Source: Kitasatospora acidiphila (lineage in GTDB: Bacteria; Actinomycetota; Actinomycetes; Streptomycetales; Streptomycetaceae). Taken from it: DNA of 64,000 nucleotides. The DNA lies in NCBI RefSeq assembly GCF_006636205.1, contig NZ_VIGB01000003.1, forward strand, positions 5,074,501 through 5,138,500. The letters run 5' to 3'. Positions 1 to 7,491 of this stretch are shown here, piece after piece; the stretch's first letter is position 1, and each line of letters opens with the position of its first letter. Position numbers and translations under genes: made by a program. The notes under the pieces are model-generated. The model was not told where the DNA came from and searched no databases. It saw only the letters and a program-made list of their open reading frames with translations.

Positions 1-44
1 TTGGCCAGGCCAGTGATTTATTTCGACGGACTAAGCTGTCGGCC

Positions 45-803
45 ATGGCTGACACGACCTACCGACTGATCCTGCTGCGCCACGGCGAGAGCGAGTGGAA
101 CCAGAAGAACCTCTTCACCGGCTGGGTCGACGTCGACCTCAACGAGAAGGGTGAGAAGGAGGCGGCGCGCGGCGGTGAGCTGCTGTCCGCCGAGGGCCTG
201 CTCCCCGACGTGGTGCACACCTCGCTGCTGCGCCGCGCGATCCGCACCTCGCAGATCGCGCTGGACAAGGCCGACCGGCACTGGATCCCGGTCAGCCGCA
301 GCTGGCGCCTGAACGAGCGCCACTACGGTGCGCTGCAGGGCAAGGACAAGGCGGCGACCCTGGCCGAGTTCGGCGAGGAGCAGTTCCAGCTGTGGCGCCG
401 CTCCTACGACACCCCGCCGCCGGCGCTGCCCGACGACTCCGAGTTCTCCCAGGCCGGGGACCCGCGCTACGCCGAGATCCCCAGTGAGCTGCGGCCGCGC
501 ACCGAGTGCCTGAAGGACGTCGTCGACCGGATGCTGCCCTACTGGTACGACGCGATCGTGCCGGACCTGGCCGCGGGCAAGACGGTGCTGGTCACCGCGC
601 ACGGCAACAGCCTGCGCGCGCTGGTGAAGCACCTGGACGGCATCTCCGACGAGGCCATCGCCGGGCTGAACATCCCCACCGGCATCCCGCTGGTCTACGA
701 GCTGGACGCGGACTTCAAGCCGGTCACCGCCGGCGGCCGCTACCTGGACGCCGAGGCGGCCGCCGCCGCGATCGAGGCGGTCAAGAACCAGGGCAAGAAG
801 TAA
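45..803 (+). CDS. gpmA: 2,3-bisphosphoglycerate-dependent phosphoglycerate mutase
   Basis: Cytosolic glycolytic enzyme interconverting 3- and 2-phosphoglycerate through a phosphohistidine. The 252-residue protein has the histidine-phosphatase signature LRHGESEWN near residue 10 (catalytic His) and the second-half motif TAHGNSLRALVKHLDG near residue 185, which supplies the other active-site His. Length fits the dPGM family. No clear Shine-Dalgarno precedes the ATG, but a TAAGCT sequence lies about 10 bases upstream, so a leaderless or short-leader transcript is possible. It is followed by strong hairpins and then by a convergent small gene. Confidence 0.97.
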   Translation: MADTTYRLILLRHGESEWNQKNLFTGWVDVDLNEKGEKEAARGGELLSAEGLLPDVVHTSLLRRAIRTSQIALDKADRHWIPVSRSWRLNERHYGALQGKDKAATLAEFGEEQFQLWRRSYDTPPPALPDDSEFSQAGDPRYAEIPSELRPRTECLKDVVDRMLPYWYDAIVPDLAAGKTVLVTAHGNSLRALVKHLDGISDEAIAGLNIPTGIPLVYELDADFKPVTAGGRYLDAEAAAAAIEAVKNQGKK

Positions 804-847
804 CCCACTTGCCGGTACGGCCCTGACCTGCGCGAACGGCGCAGATC

Positions 848-930
848 AGGGGCCGTCGCCGTTCCCGGGCCGTCCACGGCCCGTCATGCGACGGCCCCTG
901 GGCCGCGCTGTTCCGCGCGACCCAGGGGCC
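848..930. terminator. Two overlapping inverted repeats between convergent genes
   Basis: A 12-bp perfect arm pair (848-859 with 888-899) overlaps a second 10-bp perfect pair (893-902 with 921-930). The two hairpins share bases and cannot both form. Lying between the 3' ends of gpmA (+) and the cysteine-rich gene (-), they most likely act as a bidirectional terminator. Confidence 0.7.
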
Positions 931-944
931 CTTGTGGCTCAGGT

Positions 945-1109
945 TCAGTGATCGCCGCAGCAGCCGCCGTGGGCACCGCCGCACTGGCACGGTGCACCGG
1001 ACTGGCAGCCGCAGCCGCAGCCCGGGCTGCAGCCGCAGCCGGCGCCGAGCAGGATCTCCGGCCGCTCCGGCTCGGCGGAGGTGGCCGGTCGGGCGTGGTT
1101 GGTGGTCAT
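945..1109 (-). CDS. Cysteine-rich 54-residue miniprotein, metallothionein-like
   Basis: Small gene with a good ribosome site (AGGAGG about 10 bases before the ATG). The N-terminal 24 residues are ordinary and hydrophilic. The C-terminal 30 residues contain nine cysteines in CGC, CxC and CC arrangements plus His, separated mostly by Gly. This density is typical of metal-binding (metallothionein-like) peptides, so cytosolic Zn/Cu binding is inferred. It has no signal peptide, lies downstream of and in the same direction as phoU, and is separated from gpmA by hairpins. I do not recognise a named family. Confidence 0.7.
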   Translation of the reverse strand: MTTNHARPATSAEPERPEILLGAGCGCSPGCGCGCQSGAPCQCGGAHGGCCGDH

Positions 1110-1242
1110 GGTGAGGGGCCCTCCTCGATCGAACGGACGGCCTGGTCGAGGTCGCCTGACATCGAGTGAAGACCCGCCCCTGATGGAGCGTCAACGGGCG
1201 CACCGGAGTGGGGAGTCGGTCCGGCGTGCGCCCCCACCCGGA

Positions 1243-1938
1243 CTACTGCCCGGCCGGGGCGTCGACGTCCGTCGGGTAGTCGTCCGGCACGTACTCGCCC
1301 GCGTGCTCGCCGGTGACCAGGAAGACCACCCGCTTGGCCACCGAGACCGCGTGGTCGGCGAACCGCTCGTAGTAGCGGCCGATCAGGGTCACGTCCACAC
1401 CGGTCTCGATGCCGTGCTGCCAGCGGTCGTCGATCAGGTGGGCGAAGAGCTCGCGGTGCAGCTCGTCCATCGCGTCGTCGTCGCGCTCCAGCTGCAGCGC
1501 CGCCTCGACGTCCTTGGTCGCGATGACCTGGCCGGCCTTGGCGACCAGCCGCTGGGCGAGCTGACCCATCTCCAGCACGATCGGGTGCAGATCGCCGGGA
1601 ACGGCGTGGGCCGGGTAGCGCAGCCGGGCGACCTTGGCGACGTGCCGGGCCAGGTCGCCGCAGCGCTCCAGGTCGGCGCTCATCCGCAGGCTGGTGACCA
1701 CTATCCGCAGGTCGGTGGCGACCGGCTGCTGGCGGGCCAGCAGGTCGATGGCCCGGTTCTCCAGCTCGTGGTGGAGGCTGTTGACCTTCTCGTCGGCCGC
1801 GATCACGCTCTCGGCGAGGGCCAGGTCGGCGTCGAGTAGCGCGGTGGTGGCCCGGCCCATCGCCGAACCGACCAGTCGGGCCATCTCGACCAGGCCGTCA
1901 CCGATCGAGTCGAGTTCCTCGTGGTACGTGTCGCGCAT
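1243..1938 (-). CDS. phoU: Phosphate signalling complex protein PhoU
   Basis: The 231-residue all-helical protein has two PhoU repeats. The N-terminal repeat has the typical start (MRDTYHEELD) and the metal-binding helix ADEKVNSLHHELE; the second repeat carries DDDAMDELHRELF. In the family it is a peripheral cytosolic regulator that links the Pst phosphate transporter to the PhoR kinase and keeps the Pho response off in high phosphate. It is divergent from phoR-phoP, and the shared 270-bp region holds a PHO-box-like repeat, so PhoP control of both sides is likely. A GGAG ribosome site precedes the ATG. Confidence 0.95.
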   Translation of the reverse strand: MRDTYHEELDSIGDGLVEMARLVGSAMGRATTALLDADLALAESVIAADEKVNSLHHELENRAIDLLARQQPVATDLRIVVTSLRMSADLERCGDLARHVAKVARLRYPAHAVPGDLHPIVLEMGQLAQRLVAKAGQVIATKDVEAALQLERDDDAMDELHRELFAHLIDDRWQHGIETGVDVTLIGRYYERFADHAVSVAKRVVFLVTGEHAGEYVPDDYPTDVDAPAGQ

Positions 1939-2104
1939 GCGCTTCTCTTCTCCTCACTAGCTGTGTCGGTGGCGGTGCCGACCGGGCCGCCGCACCCCTG
2001 CGGGCGGGCGGGCCCCTGCTGGTGGCGCGCATAGTACGCGCGCCACGGACCCACACGGGCTGCGTTCCACCAGACTGAGCCGTCCGGACGACGCGGCACG
2101 GCCG

Positions 2105-2137
2105 GGGCAGTGAATCGGCGGCTACCTGAAGGTGAAT
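2105..2137 (-). promoter_or_regulatory. PHO-box-like direct repeats between phoU and phoR
   Basis: Read on the minus strand, two 11-base units beginning ATTCACC (2127-2137) and ATTCACT (2105-2115) lie exactly 22 bases apart, with a degenerate unit between. Streptomyces PHO boxes are 11-nt direct repeats of the form GTTCACCnnnn, and PhoP is known to bind the phoU-phoRP intergenic region. The position and register fit autoregulation by PhoP. Confidence 0.6.
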
Positions 2138-2211
2138 TCTCGGCAACGCATGGCCGATGCCTTGATTCGGAGCTTCCAAAGCGCTGGTCGGATGCGCTTA
2201 CGCTGGTCCGC

Positions 2212-3804
2212 ATGGACGTGAATGTGGCCGCCGCCGCTGCCTGCGCCATCGCCGGGCTCGGTGTCGGTCTCACCGCCTCCATCGCCTTCCGCTGGAGCGA
2301 GCGCGAGCAGAACCGCGGGCGAGGCCCAGGCAAGCGAACCGGCGGGACGGCGGCAGTGAGCTCGCCGCTTCAGGAACCGGCGCTCCCACCGGGCGTGGAC
2401 ACCGTGCTGTCGGTGCTGCGCTCGTGCGCGATCGTGCTCGGAGACGGCGACGAGGTGGTCAAGGCCAGCTCGGCCGCGTACTCCATGGGCCTGGTCCGCG
2501 GTGGCGCGGTGGCCGTCGAGCCGATGCTCGCGCTGGCCCGGTCCACCCGGCGGGACGGCGAGATCCGCCAGGCCGAGCTGGACGTGCCGCGCCCGGGCGT
2601 GCAGCGCTCCGGCGAGCCGCTCTCGGTCTCGGTCCGGGTCGCCCCGCTGGGCTCCCGGCTGGTCCTGGTGCTGGTCGAGGACCTCACCGACCGCCGCCGG
2701 ATCGAGGCGGTCCGCCGCGACTTCGTGGCCAACGTCAGCCATGAGCTCAAGACGCCGGTGGGCGCGCTGTCGCTGCTCTCGGAGGCGGTCGCGGACGCTG
2801 CCGACGATCCGGAGGCGGTGCAGCGCTTCGCCGGCCGGATGCAGATCGAGGCGACCCGGCTGGCCAGCCTGGTGCAGGAGATCATCGACCTCTCCCGGGT
2901 GCAGGACGACCGGCTGATGATGGAGCCGGAGCCGGTGCCGGTGGACGAGCTGATCGCCGAGGCGATCGACCGCTGCCGCCAGCAGGCCGCGGCCAAGCAG
3001 ATCCACATCGCGGCCGGCGGCATCGCCGGCCTCTACATCCACGGCGACCGCGGCCAGCTCGCCGCCGCGCTCGGTAACCTGGTCGAGAACGCCGTCAACT
3101 ACAGCCCGCCGCGCACCCGGGTGGCGATCGCCACCCGGCGGATCGCCAGCGCCGCCGCGATCGGCGAGGCGGACGGCGAGCTGATCGAGATCTCGGTGAC
3201 CGATCAGGGCATCGGCATCTCGGAGAAGGACCGCGAGCGGATCTTCGAACGCTTCTACCGGGTGGACCCGGCCCGGTCCCGGGCCACCGGCGGAACCGGC
3301 CTGGGACTGTCCATCGTCAAGCACGTGGCTGCCTCGCACGGCGGCACCGTCTCGGTCTGGAGCGTCGAGGGCCAGGGCTCGACCTTCACCATCCGGCTGC
3401 CCGCCGGTCAGAACCCGGCGCCGTCTTCCGCGGCGCCCCACGAACCCGCAACACCAACCCCCTTCCTGCCCCGGAGGCCCGATCGTGACCCGAGTACTGG
3501 TGGTCGAGGACGAGGAGTCGTTCAGCGACGCCCTGTCGTACATGCTCCGCAAGGAGGGATTCGAGGTGGCCGTGGCCGCCACCGGCCCCGACGCGCTGGA
3601 GCAGTTCGAACGGAACGGCGCCGACCTGGTGCTGCTCGACCTGATGCTGCCCGGGCTGCCCGGCACCGAGGTCTGCCGCCAGCTGCGGGTGCGCTCCAAC
3701 GTGCCCGTGATCATGGTGACCGCCAAGGACAGCGAGATCGACAAGGTGGTCGGCCTGGAGATAGGTGCCGACGACTACGTCACCAAGCCGTACTCGACGC
3801 GTGA
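2212..3804 (+). CDS. phoR: Phosphate-responsive sensor histidine kinase PhoR (frame overruns into phoP)
   Basis: Membrane sensor kinase partner of PhoP. From the ATG at 2212 there is one N-terminal membrane helix (about residues 5-27), a PAS-like region, a HisKA domain with the H box VSHELKTP (His177) and a HATPase domain with the N box (NAVNYSP) and G boxes (DQGIGIS, GTGLGLSIVK). The kinase ends naturally near STFTIRLP at about 3400. No stop follows in this frame until 3804, 320 bases inside phoP, giving about 110 extra Arg/Gly-rich residues that are just phoP read in another frame. A TGA overlapping the phoP start (GTGA at 3485) lies in a different frame, so a one-base indel or an altered C-terminus is likely. 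The true end is uncertain. Confidence 0.85.
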   Translation: MDVNVAAAAACAIAGLGVGLTASIAFRWSEREQNRGRGPGKRTGGTAAVSSPLQEPALPPGVDTVLSVLRSCAIVLGDGDEVVKASSAAYSMGLVRGGAVAVEPMLALARSTRRDGEIRQAELDVPRPGVQRSGEPLSVSVRVAPLGSRLVLVLVEDLTDRRRIEAVRRDFVANVSHELKTPVGALSLLSEAVADAADDPEAVQRFAGRMQIEATRLASLVQEIIDLSRVQDDRLMMEPEPVPVDELIAEAIDRCRQQAAAKQIHIAAGGIAGLYIHGDRGQLAAALGNLVENAVNYSPPRTRVAIATRRIASAAAIGEADGELIEISVTDQGIGISEKDRERIFERFYRVDPARSRATGGTGLGLSIVKHVAASHGGTVSVWSVEGQGSTFTIRLPAGQNPAPSSAAPHEPATPTPFLPRRPDRDPSTGGRGRGVVQRRPVVHAPQGGIRGGRGRHRPRRAGAVRTERRRPGAARPDAARAARHRGLPPAAGALQRARDHGDRQGQRDRQGGRPGDRCRRLRHQAVLDA

Positions 3805-4180
3805 GCTGGTCGCCCGGATCCGCGCGGTGCTGCGCCGCCGCGGCGAGGACGGCGGGGTCGGCAGCGACGGCGGCGGCCCGGGCGCCCTGGAGGCCGGCCC
3901 GGTGCGGATGGACGTCGACCGGCACGTGGTGACCGTCGACGGGGCGAAGGTCGACCTGCCGCTCAAGGAGTTCGACCTGCTGGAGATGCTGCTGCGCAAC
4001 GCCGGCCGGGTGCTGACCCGGATGCAGCTGATCGACCGGGTCTGGGGCGCGGACTACGTCGGCGACACCAAGACCCTGGACGTGCACGTGAAGCGGCTGC
4101 GCGCCAAGATCGAGCCCGACCCGGGGGCGCCGCGCTACCTGGTGACGGTCCGTGGCCTCGGCTACAAGTTCGAGCCGTAA
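3485..4180 (+). CDS. phoP: Phosphate response regulator PhoP (OmpR family)
   Basis: DNA-binding response regulator controlling phosphate starvation genes and, in streptomycetes, antibiotic onset. The receiver domain (1-115) has the acidic pocket VVEDEE, phospho-acceptor Asp52 (LLDLMLPG), the Thr of VTAKD and Lys101 (VTKPYS). The winged-helix effector domain fills the second half and ends RGLGYKFEP. The 231-residue length matches the family. The GTG start has GGAGG about 8 bases upstream. It is co-transcribed with phoR and closed by a strong hairpin. Confidence 0.96.
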   Translation: MTRVLVVEDEESFSDALSYMLRKEGFEVAVAATGPDALEQFERNGADLVLLDLMLPGLPGTEVCRQLRVRSNVPVIMVTAKDSEIDKVVGLEIGADDYVTKPYSTRELVARIRAVLRRRGEDGGVGSDGGGPGALEAGPVRMDVDRHVVTVDGAKVDLPLKEFDLLEMLLRNAGRVLTRMQLIDRVWGADYVGDTKTLDVHVKRLRAKIEPDPGAPRYLVTVRGLGYKFEP

Positions 4181-4203
4181 GCCGGATCGGCTGAGCAAGG
4201 GTC

Positions 4204-4234
4204 AAGGGCCGCCCCCGAAAGGGGTGCGGCCCTT
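4204..4234 (+). terminator. Intrinsic terminator after phoP
   Basis: A GC-rich hairpin has outer arms AAGGGCCGC and GCGGCCCTT and an inner CCCC/GGGG stem closed by a GAAA-type loop. It sits 24 bases after the phoP stop and before the convergent lipoprotein gene. Confidence 0.75.
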
Positions 4235-4274
4235 GGCGTGCGCGGGGGCGGATGCGCCCCTGCGCACGTCTGAC

Positions 4275-4979
4275 TCAGTGCGCCGAGGCGCTCGCGCTGG
4301 CGGAGGCGGTGCCGCTCGGGGTGCCCGAGGCCGAGCCGGTGGCGCTCGCCGGGGCGGACGGGCTGCCGCTCGCCGAGGCCGAGGCGCTGGTGGAGGCGCT
4401 GGCAGAGGCGCTGGCGGAGGCCGAGGCGCTCCCCGAAGCCGACGCGCTCCCCGAGGCCGACGGCGTGCTCGGGCCGAACTCCGCGTAGGGGCCGACGGCC
4501 GGGGCGACCAGCGCGGTGGTGTCGACCTTGCCGGCCGACGAGAAGGCGAAGGTGGTGGGCGAGAAGCCGCCGATCGTCAGGGTGGCGTTGGCCAGGCGGG
4601 CGGAAGGTTCGTTGACGCCGCCGATGGCCACCGCGCCCAGCGGCGGGATCACGATGCCGGGCAGCGCGCGGCCGTTGGCGTCCTGGAAGGTCGCGGTGGT
4701 GCCGCCGACCGTCACGGACTGCAGGGTCTCCGGGGCGGAGCCGGTGTTGCTGATGTTGACCGTGAGGTTCGCCGGGCCGGCCTCGCCGCTGGTCTGCGTC
4801 GGGTTGACCACCACCACGATGCCGTTCAGCTTGAGGTCGGTGCCGATCGAGGCGGCCGGGAGGTTCGGCCTGACCTGCAGGGTTGCCGAACTGGTGCCTG
4901 CGGCGCAGGCGGTGAGGGATACGGCGGCGAAGGCGAGGACGATGGCGGCACTGCCACCGCGTCGAAGGCTGCGGCTCAC
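4275..4979 (-). CDS. Secreted lipoprotein with Ser/Ala-rich C-terminal tail
   Basis: Predicted exported lipoprotein of 234 residues. The GTG start has AAGGAG upstream. The N-terminus has a charged SRSLRRGG segment, a hydrophobic helix and a lipobox LTAC near residue 26. The middle (about 30-170) is a beta-rich domain (NPTQTSGEAGPANLTVNI, TATFQD, IPPLGAVAIGG) resembling a copper-chaperone-like or Ig-like fold, which is only a tentative comparison. The last 70 residues are almost pure Ser/Ala/Gly/Pro, a wall-spanning or disordered linker. An equivalent lipoprotein sits beside phoP in other streptomycetes. Function unknown. Confidence 0.85.
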   Translation of the reverse strand: MSRSLRRGGSAAIVLAFAAVSLTACAAGTSSATLQVRPNLPAASIGTDLKLNGIVVVVNPTQTSGEAGPANLTVNISNTGSAPETLQSVTVGGTTATFQDANGRALPGIVIPPLGAVAIGGVNEPSARLANATLTIGGFSPTTFAFSSAGKVDTTALVAPAVGPYAEFGPSTPSASGSASASGSASASASASASASTSASASASGSPSAPASATGSASGTPSGTASASASASAH

Positions 4980-5145
4980 GGCGGCGGTATCTCCTTGATC
5001 GCGTGTCGGTATGTCAGCGCCCAGCGTACCGACCACACTTATCCGGCCCTCACGGGGTGGTCCCGTGTCGCGGGCGGGAGTGCCCGACCGGCGGCGGTAG
5101 CAGAGGTTCCGGAACGGTCGCAAGATCAGATCACGATCGTGAAAC

Positions 5146-5162
5146 GGTGAATATCCGGTGAC
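5146..5162 (-). promoter_or_regulatory. Possible second PHO-box-like repeat
   Basis: On the minus strand, GTCACC and TTCACC lie exactly 11 bases apart, the PHO-box period, next to the palindrome at 5131-5142. The first unit departs from the GTTCACC consensus, so this is weak. It could bring the lipoprotein or carD under PhoP. Confidence 0.25.
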
Positions 5163-5324
5163 GACTTCAAGATCGAATGCTGGGTTTCCGAGCTGTTGCG
5201 TGAGGTTTGACTTGCGCCGGGAAGGGCCTCCGACCTGCGAGAAGCCGCCCGGAGGTGGTGGCCGCAGCATGCCGCAGGGGTCCTTGTCAAGCCCCGAGAC
5301 CGGCCCTGACCTGCGAAAACGCCC

Positions 5325-5353
5325 TTCGAGTGGACGGAAAAGCGTGTTATTCT
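5325..5353 (+). promoter_or_regulatory. Possible carD promoter
   Basis: TATTCT at 5348-5353 is a good -10 hexamer, and TTCGAG 17 bases upstream is a poor -35. It lies 28 bases before the carD ATG with GGAAGGGG between as ribosome site. Confidence 0.35.
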
Positions 5354-5380
5354 GGAAAGCCACGGAAGGGGTCCTGTCAC

Positions 5381-5863
5381 ATGACGTTCAAGGTTGGCGA
5401 CACGGTGGTCTACCCCCATCACGGGGCTGCACTGATCGAGGCCATCGAAATTCGCCAGATCAAAGGTGTGGACAAGACCTACCTGGTGCTGAAGGTTCAG
5501 CAGGGAGACCTCACGCTGCGCGTCCCCGCGGAGAACGCGGAGTTCGTCGGCGTGCGCGACGTGGTCGGCCAGGAGGGTCTGGACCGGGTCTTCGAGGTGC
5601 TGCGCGCGCCGTACACCGAAGAGCCCACCAACTGGTCTCGCCGCTACAAGGCGAACCTCGAGAAGCTCGCATCCGGTGATGTCATCAAGGTCGCCGAGGT
5701 GGTCCGCGACCTGTGGCGCCGCGAGCGCGAGCGCGGCCTGTCGGCCGGCGAGAAGCGGATGCTCGCCAAGGCGCGGCAGATCCTCGTCAGCGAGCTGGCG
5801 CTGGCGGAGAACACCAACGAGGACAAGGCGGAGACGCTGCTCGACGAGGTGCTCGCCTCGTAG
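5381..5863 (+). CDS. carD: CarD family transcription factor
   Basis: RNA-polymerase-binding factor that stabilises open promoter complexes, known to be essential in mycobacteria. The 160-residue protein starts with the RNAP-interaction domain (FKVGDTVVYPHHG), then a helical C-terminal DNA-binding domain rich in charged residues (LWRRERERGLSAGEKRMLAKA) and ends in an acidic helix. The ATG at 5381 is chosen because it begins the conserved Tudor-like domain and has GGAAGGGG upstream. The open frame extends further upstream without conserved residues. It lies next to ispD-ispF as in other actinobacteria. Confidence 0.95.
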   Translation: MTFKVGDTVVYPHHGAALIEAIEIRQIKGVDKTYLVLKVQQGDLTLRVPAENAEFVGVRDVVGQEGLDRVFEVLRAPYTEEPTNWSRRYKANLEKLASGDVIKVAEVVRDLWRRERERGLSAGEKRMLAKARQILVSELALAENTNEDKAETLLDEVLAS

Positions 5864-6137
5864 CGCGCAGCACGCCCGCGTTGCCGTGCATCAGCACAGC
5901 GCCCGGCGCTACCCCATCACTGCGGATCAGCTGGTCCGGATGTGATGCTGTGGCAACCCGGGCGCTGCGGCATGCCCGGGGGCGGATCGATTCGGGCCCC
6001 GAGATGTCGGTGCCCGAGACGTGGCCCGGTACCCGAGAGGCGGCGCCGGGTGGAAGGGGTCCGGTGCACCGTCTGACGGGTACGCCAGGGCCATACCCAC
6101 TTCGGCGAAGGAGTGAAACCTGAACACCACAGGAGTA

Positions 6138-6872
6138 GTGGCAGCTGCCGTGGTCCCCGCCGCCGGGCGGGGCGAGCGGCTCGGGCCTGGAGCGCCCAAG
6201 GCGCTGCGCGAACTGGGCGGTGCGCCGCTGCTGGTGCACGCCGTGCGGGCGCTGGCGCGCAGCCGGTCGGTCGGCCTGGTCGTGGTGGCCGCGCCGCCGA
6301 ACGGAGTCGCCGAGGTGGTCGGCCTGCTGGACAGCCACGGGCTGGACGGCAAGGACGTCCGGGTGGTGGCCGGCGGGGCGACCCGCCAGGAGTCGGTGCG
6401 CCTGGGCCTGGCGGCGATCCCCGAGCAGACCGAGATCGTGCTGGTGCACGACGCGGCCCGGCCGCTGGTGCCGGTCGAGGTGGTGGACGCCGTGATCGGC
6501 GCGGTGCGCGGTGGCGCCGGGGCGGTGGTGCCGGCGGTGCCGCTGGCCGACACGGTCAAGCGGGTGGAGCCCGCCGAGGCCGGCCGGCCCGAGCCGGTGC
6601 TCGACACGCCGGACCGCGCCACCCTGCGGGCGGTGCAGACGCCGCAGGGCTTCCGCCGCGAGCTGCTGGCCGAGGTGCACGCCAAGGCGCTGTCCGAGGC
6701 GGCGGCCGGCGGCGGTCCTGCGGTGACCGACGACGCCGGGCTGGTCGAGTGGTACGGCGGTCAGGTGGTCGTGGTGCCCGGCCACGAGGAGGCGTTCAAG
6801 GTGACCCGGCCGCTGGACCTGGTGCTGGCCGAGGCGGTACTCGCCCGACGGAGGGCTTCCGATGGTTTCTGA
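6138..6872 (+). CDS. ispD: 2-C-methyl-D-erythritol 4-phosphate cytidylyltransferase
   Basis: Third enzyme of the MEP isoprenoid pathway; it transfers CMP from CTP to MEP. The 244-residue protein has the nucleotide-binding loop VPAAGRGERLG at the N-terminus, then GATRQESV, VHDAARPL, and PAVPLADTVK further on. The GTG at 6138 has AGGAG only two bases away. A CTG at 6120 in frame has an ideally spaced AAGGAG, so the protein may begin six residues earlier (see findings). It overlaps ispF by 11 bases, an operon arrangement typical of actinobacteria. Confidence 0.93.
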   Translation: MAAAVVPAAGRGERLGPGAPKALRELGGAPLLVHAVRALARSRSVGLVVVAAPPNGVAEVVGLLDSHGLDGKDVRVVAGGATRQESVRLGLAAIPEQTEIVLVHDAARPLVPVEVVDAVIGAVRGGAGAVVPAVPLADTVKRVEPAEAGRPEPVLDTPDRATLRAVQTPQGFRRELLAEVHAKALSEAAAGGGPAVTDDAGLVEWYGGQVVVVPGHEEAFKVTRPLDLVLAEAVLARRRASDGF

Positions 6873-7368
6873 TAGTTCGTCAACTCCCTTCGTGATCCCG
6901 CGAGTCGGGATCGGCACCGATGTGCACGCGTTCGCCGACGGGGTGCCGCTGCATGTCGCCGGGCTGCACTGGGAGGACGCCCCGCAGGGGCTGGCCGGTC
7001 ACTCGGACGGCGACGTGGCGGCGCACGCCGCCTGCAACGCCATCTTCTCGGCGGCCGGACTGGGCGACCTGGGAACGCACTTCGGCACCGACCGCCCCGA
7101 GTGGGCCGGCGCCGCGGGCACCACGCTGCTCACCGAGGCGGCCCGGATCGTGCGCGAGGCCGGCTTCGAGATCGGCAACATCGCGGTCCAGGTGATCGGG
7201 GTCCGACCGCGGATCGGCAGCCGGCGGGCGGAGGCCGAGAAGGTGCTGTCGGCCGCCGCCGGAGCGCCGGTGGCGCTCTCCGCCGCCACCACCGACGGGC
7301 TCGGCATGACCGGGCGCGGCGAGGGGCTGGTCGGACTGGCCACCGCGCTGGTCTACCCGAGGGGTTGA
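6862..7368 (+). CDS. ispF: 2-C-methyl-D-erythritol 2,4-cyclodiphosphate synthase
   Basis: Fifth enzyme of the MEP pathway; it forms the cyclic diphosphate with release of CMP and works as a metal-dependent trimer. At 168 residues it matches the family. The metal ligands and signature are visible: VGIGTDVHAF (Asp and His), GHSDGDVAAHA, GLGDLGTHF, and the C-terminal TTDGLGMTGRGEG. It overlaps ispD by 11 bases, which implies translational coupling. Confidence 0.97.
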   Translation: MVSDSSSTPFVIPRVGIGTDVHAFADGVPLHVAGLHWEDAPQGLAGHSDGDVAAHAACNAIFSAAGLGDLGTHFGTDRPEWAGAAGTTLLTEAARIVREAGFEIGNIAVQVIGVRPRIGSRRAEAEKVLSAAAGAPVALSAATTDGLGMTGRGEGLVGLATALVYPRG

Positions 7369-7491
7369 CGTCACCGGCCGACCGGAGCGGGGGCTCCGGT
7401 CGGCCACGGTGCGTCATCCCGGTTCACACGGCCGTCACGTCCGCGCGCAAAGGTGGCGGGGCACTACCCGGTTCCCACTACCCTGGACGCT

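Larger units (their letters stand above)
4980..5380. other. Divergent intergenic region between lipoprotein and carD
   Basis: About 400 bases without a convincing gene. It holds two short perfect palindromes (GTTCCGGAAC at 5106-5115 and TCACGATCGTGA at 5131-5142), a pair of GGTGA repeats 11 bases apart (5146-5162) and a possible -10 (TATTCT) just before carD. It presumably carries the promoters of both flanking genes. Confidence 0.6.

Noticed and set aside
4275..4500. Simple-sequence coding tail as a tandem DNA repeat element
   Set aside because: The GCGCTSGCSG-type repetition is explained by Ser/Ala codons in the lipoprotein tail.
7369..7491. T-box leader for cysS
   Set aside because: No T-box consensus or specifier loop is visible and the region is too short; a leaderless start is more likely.
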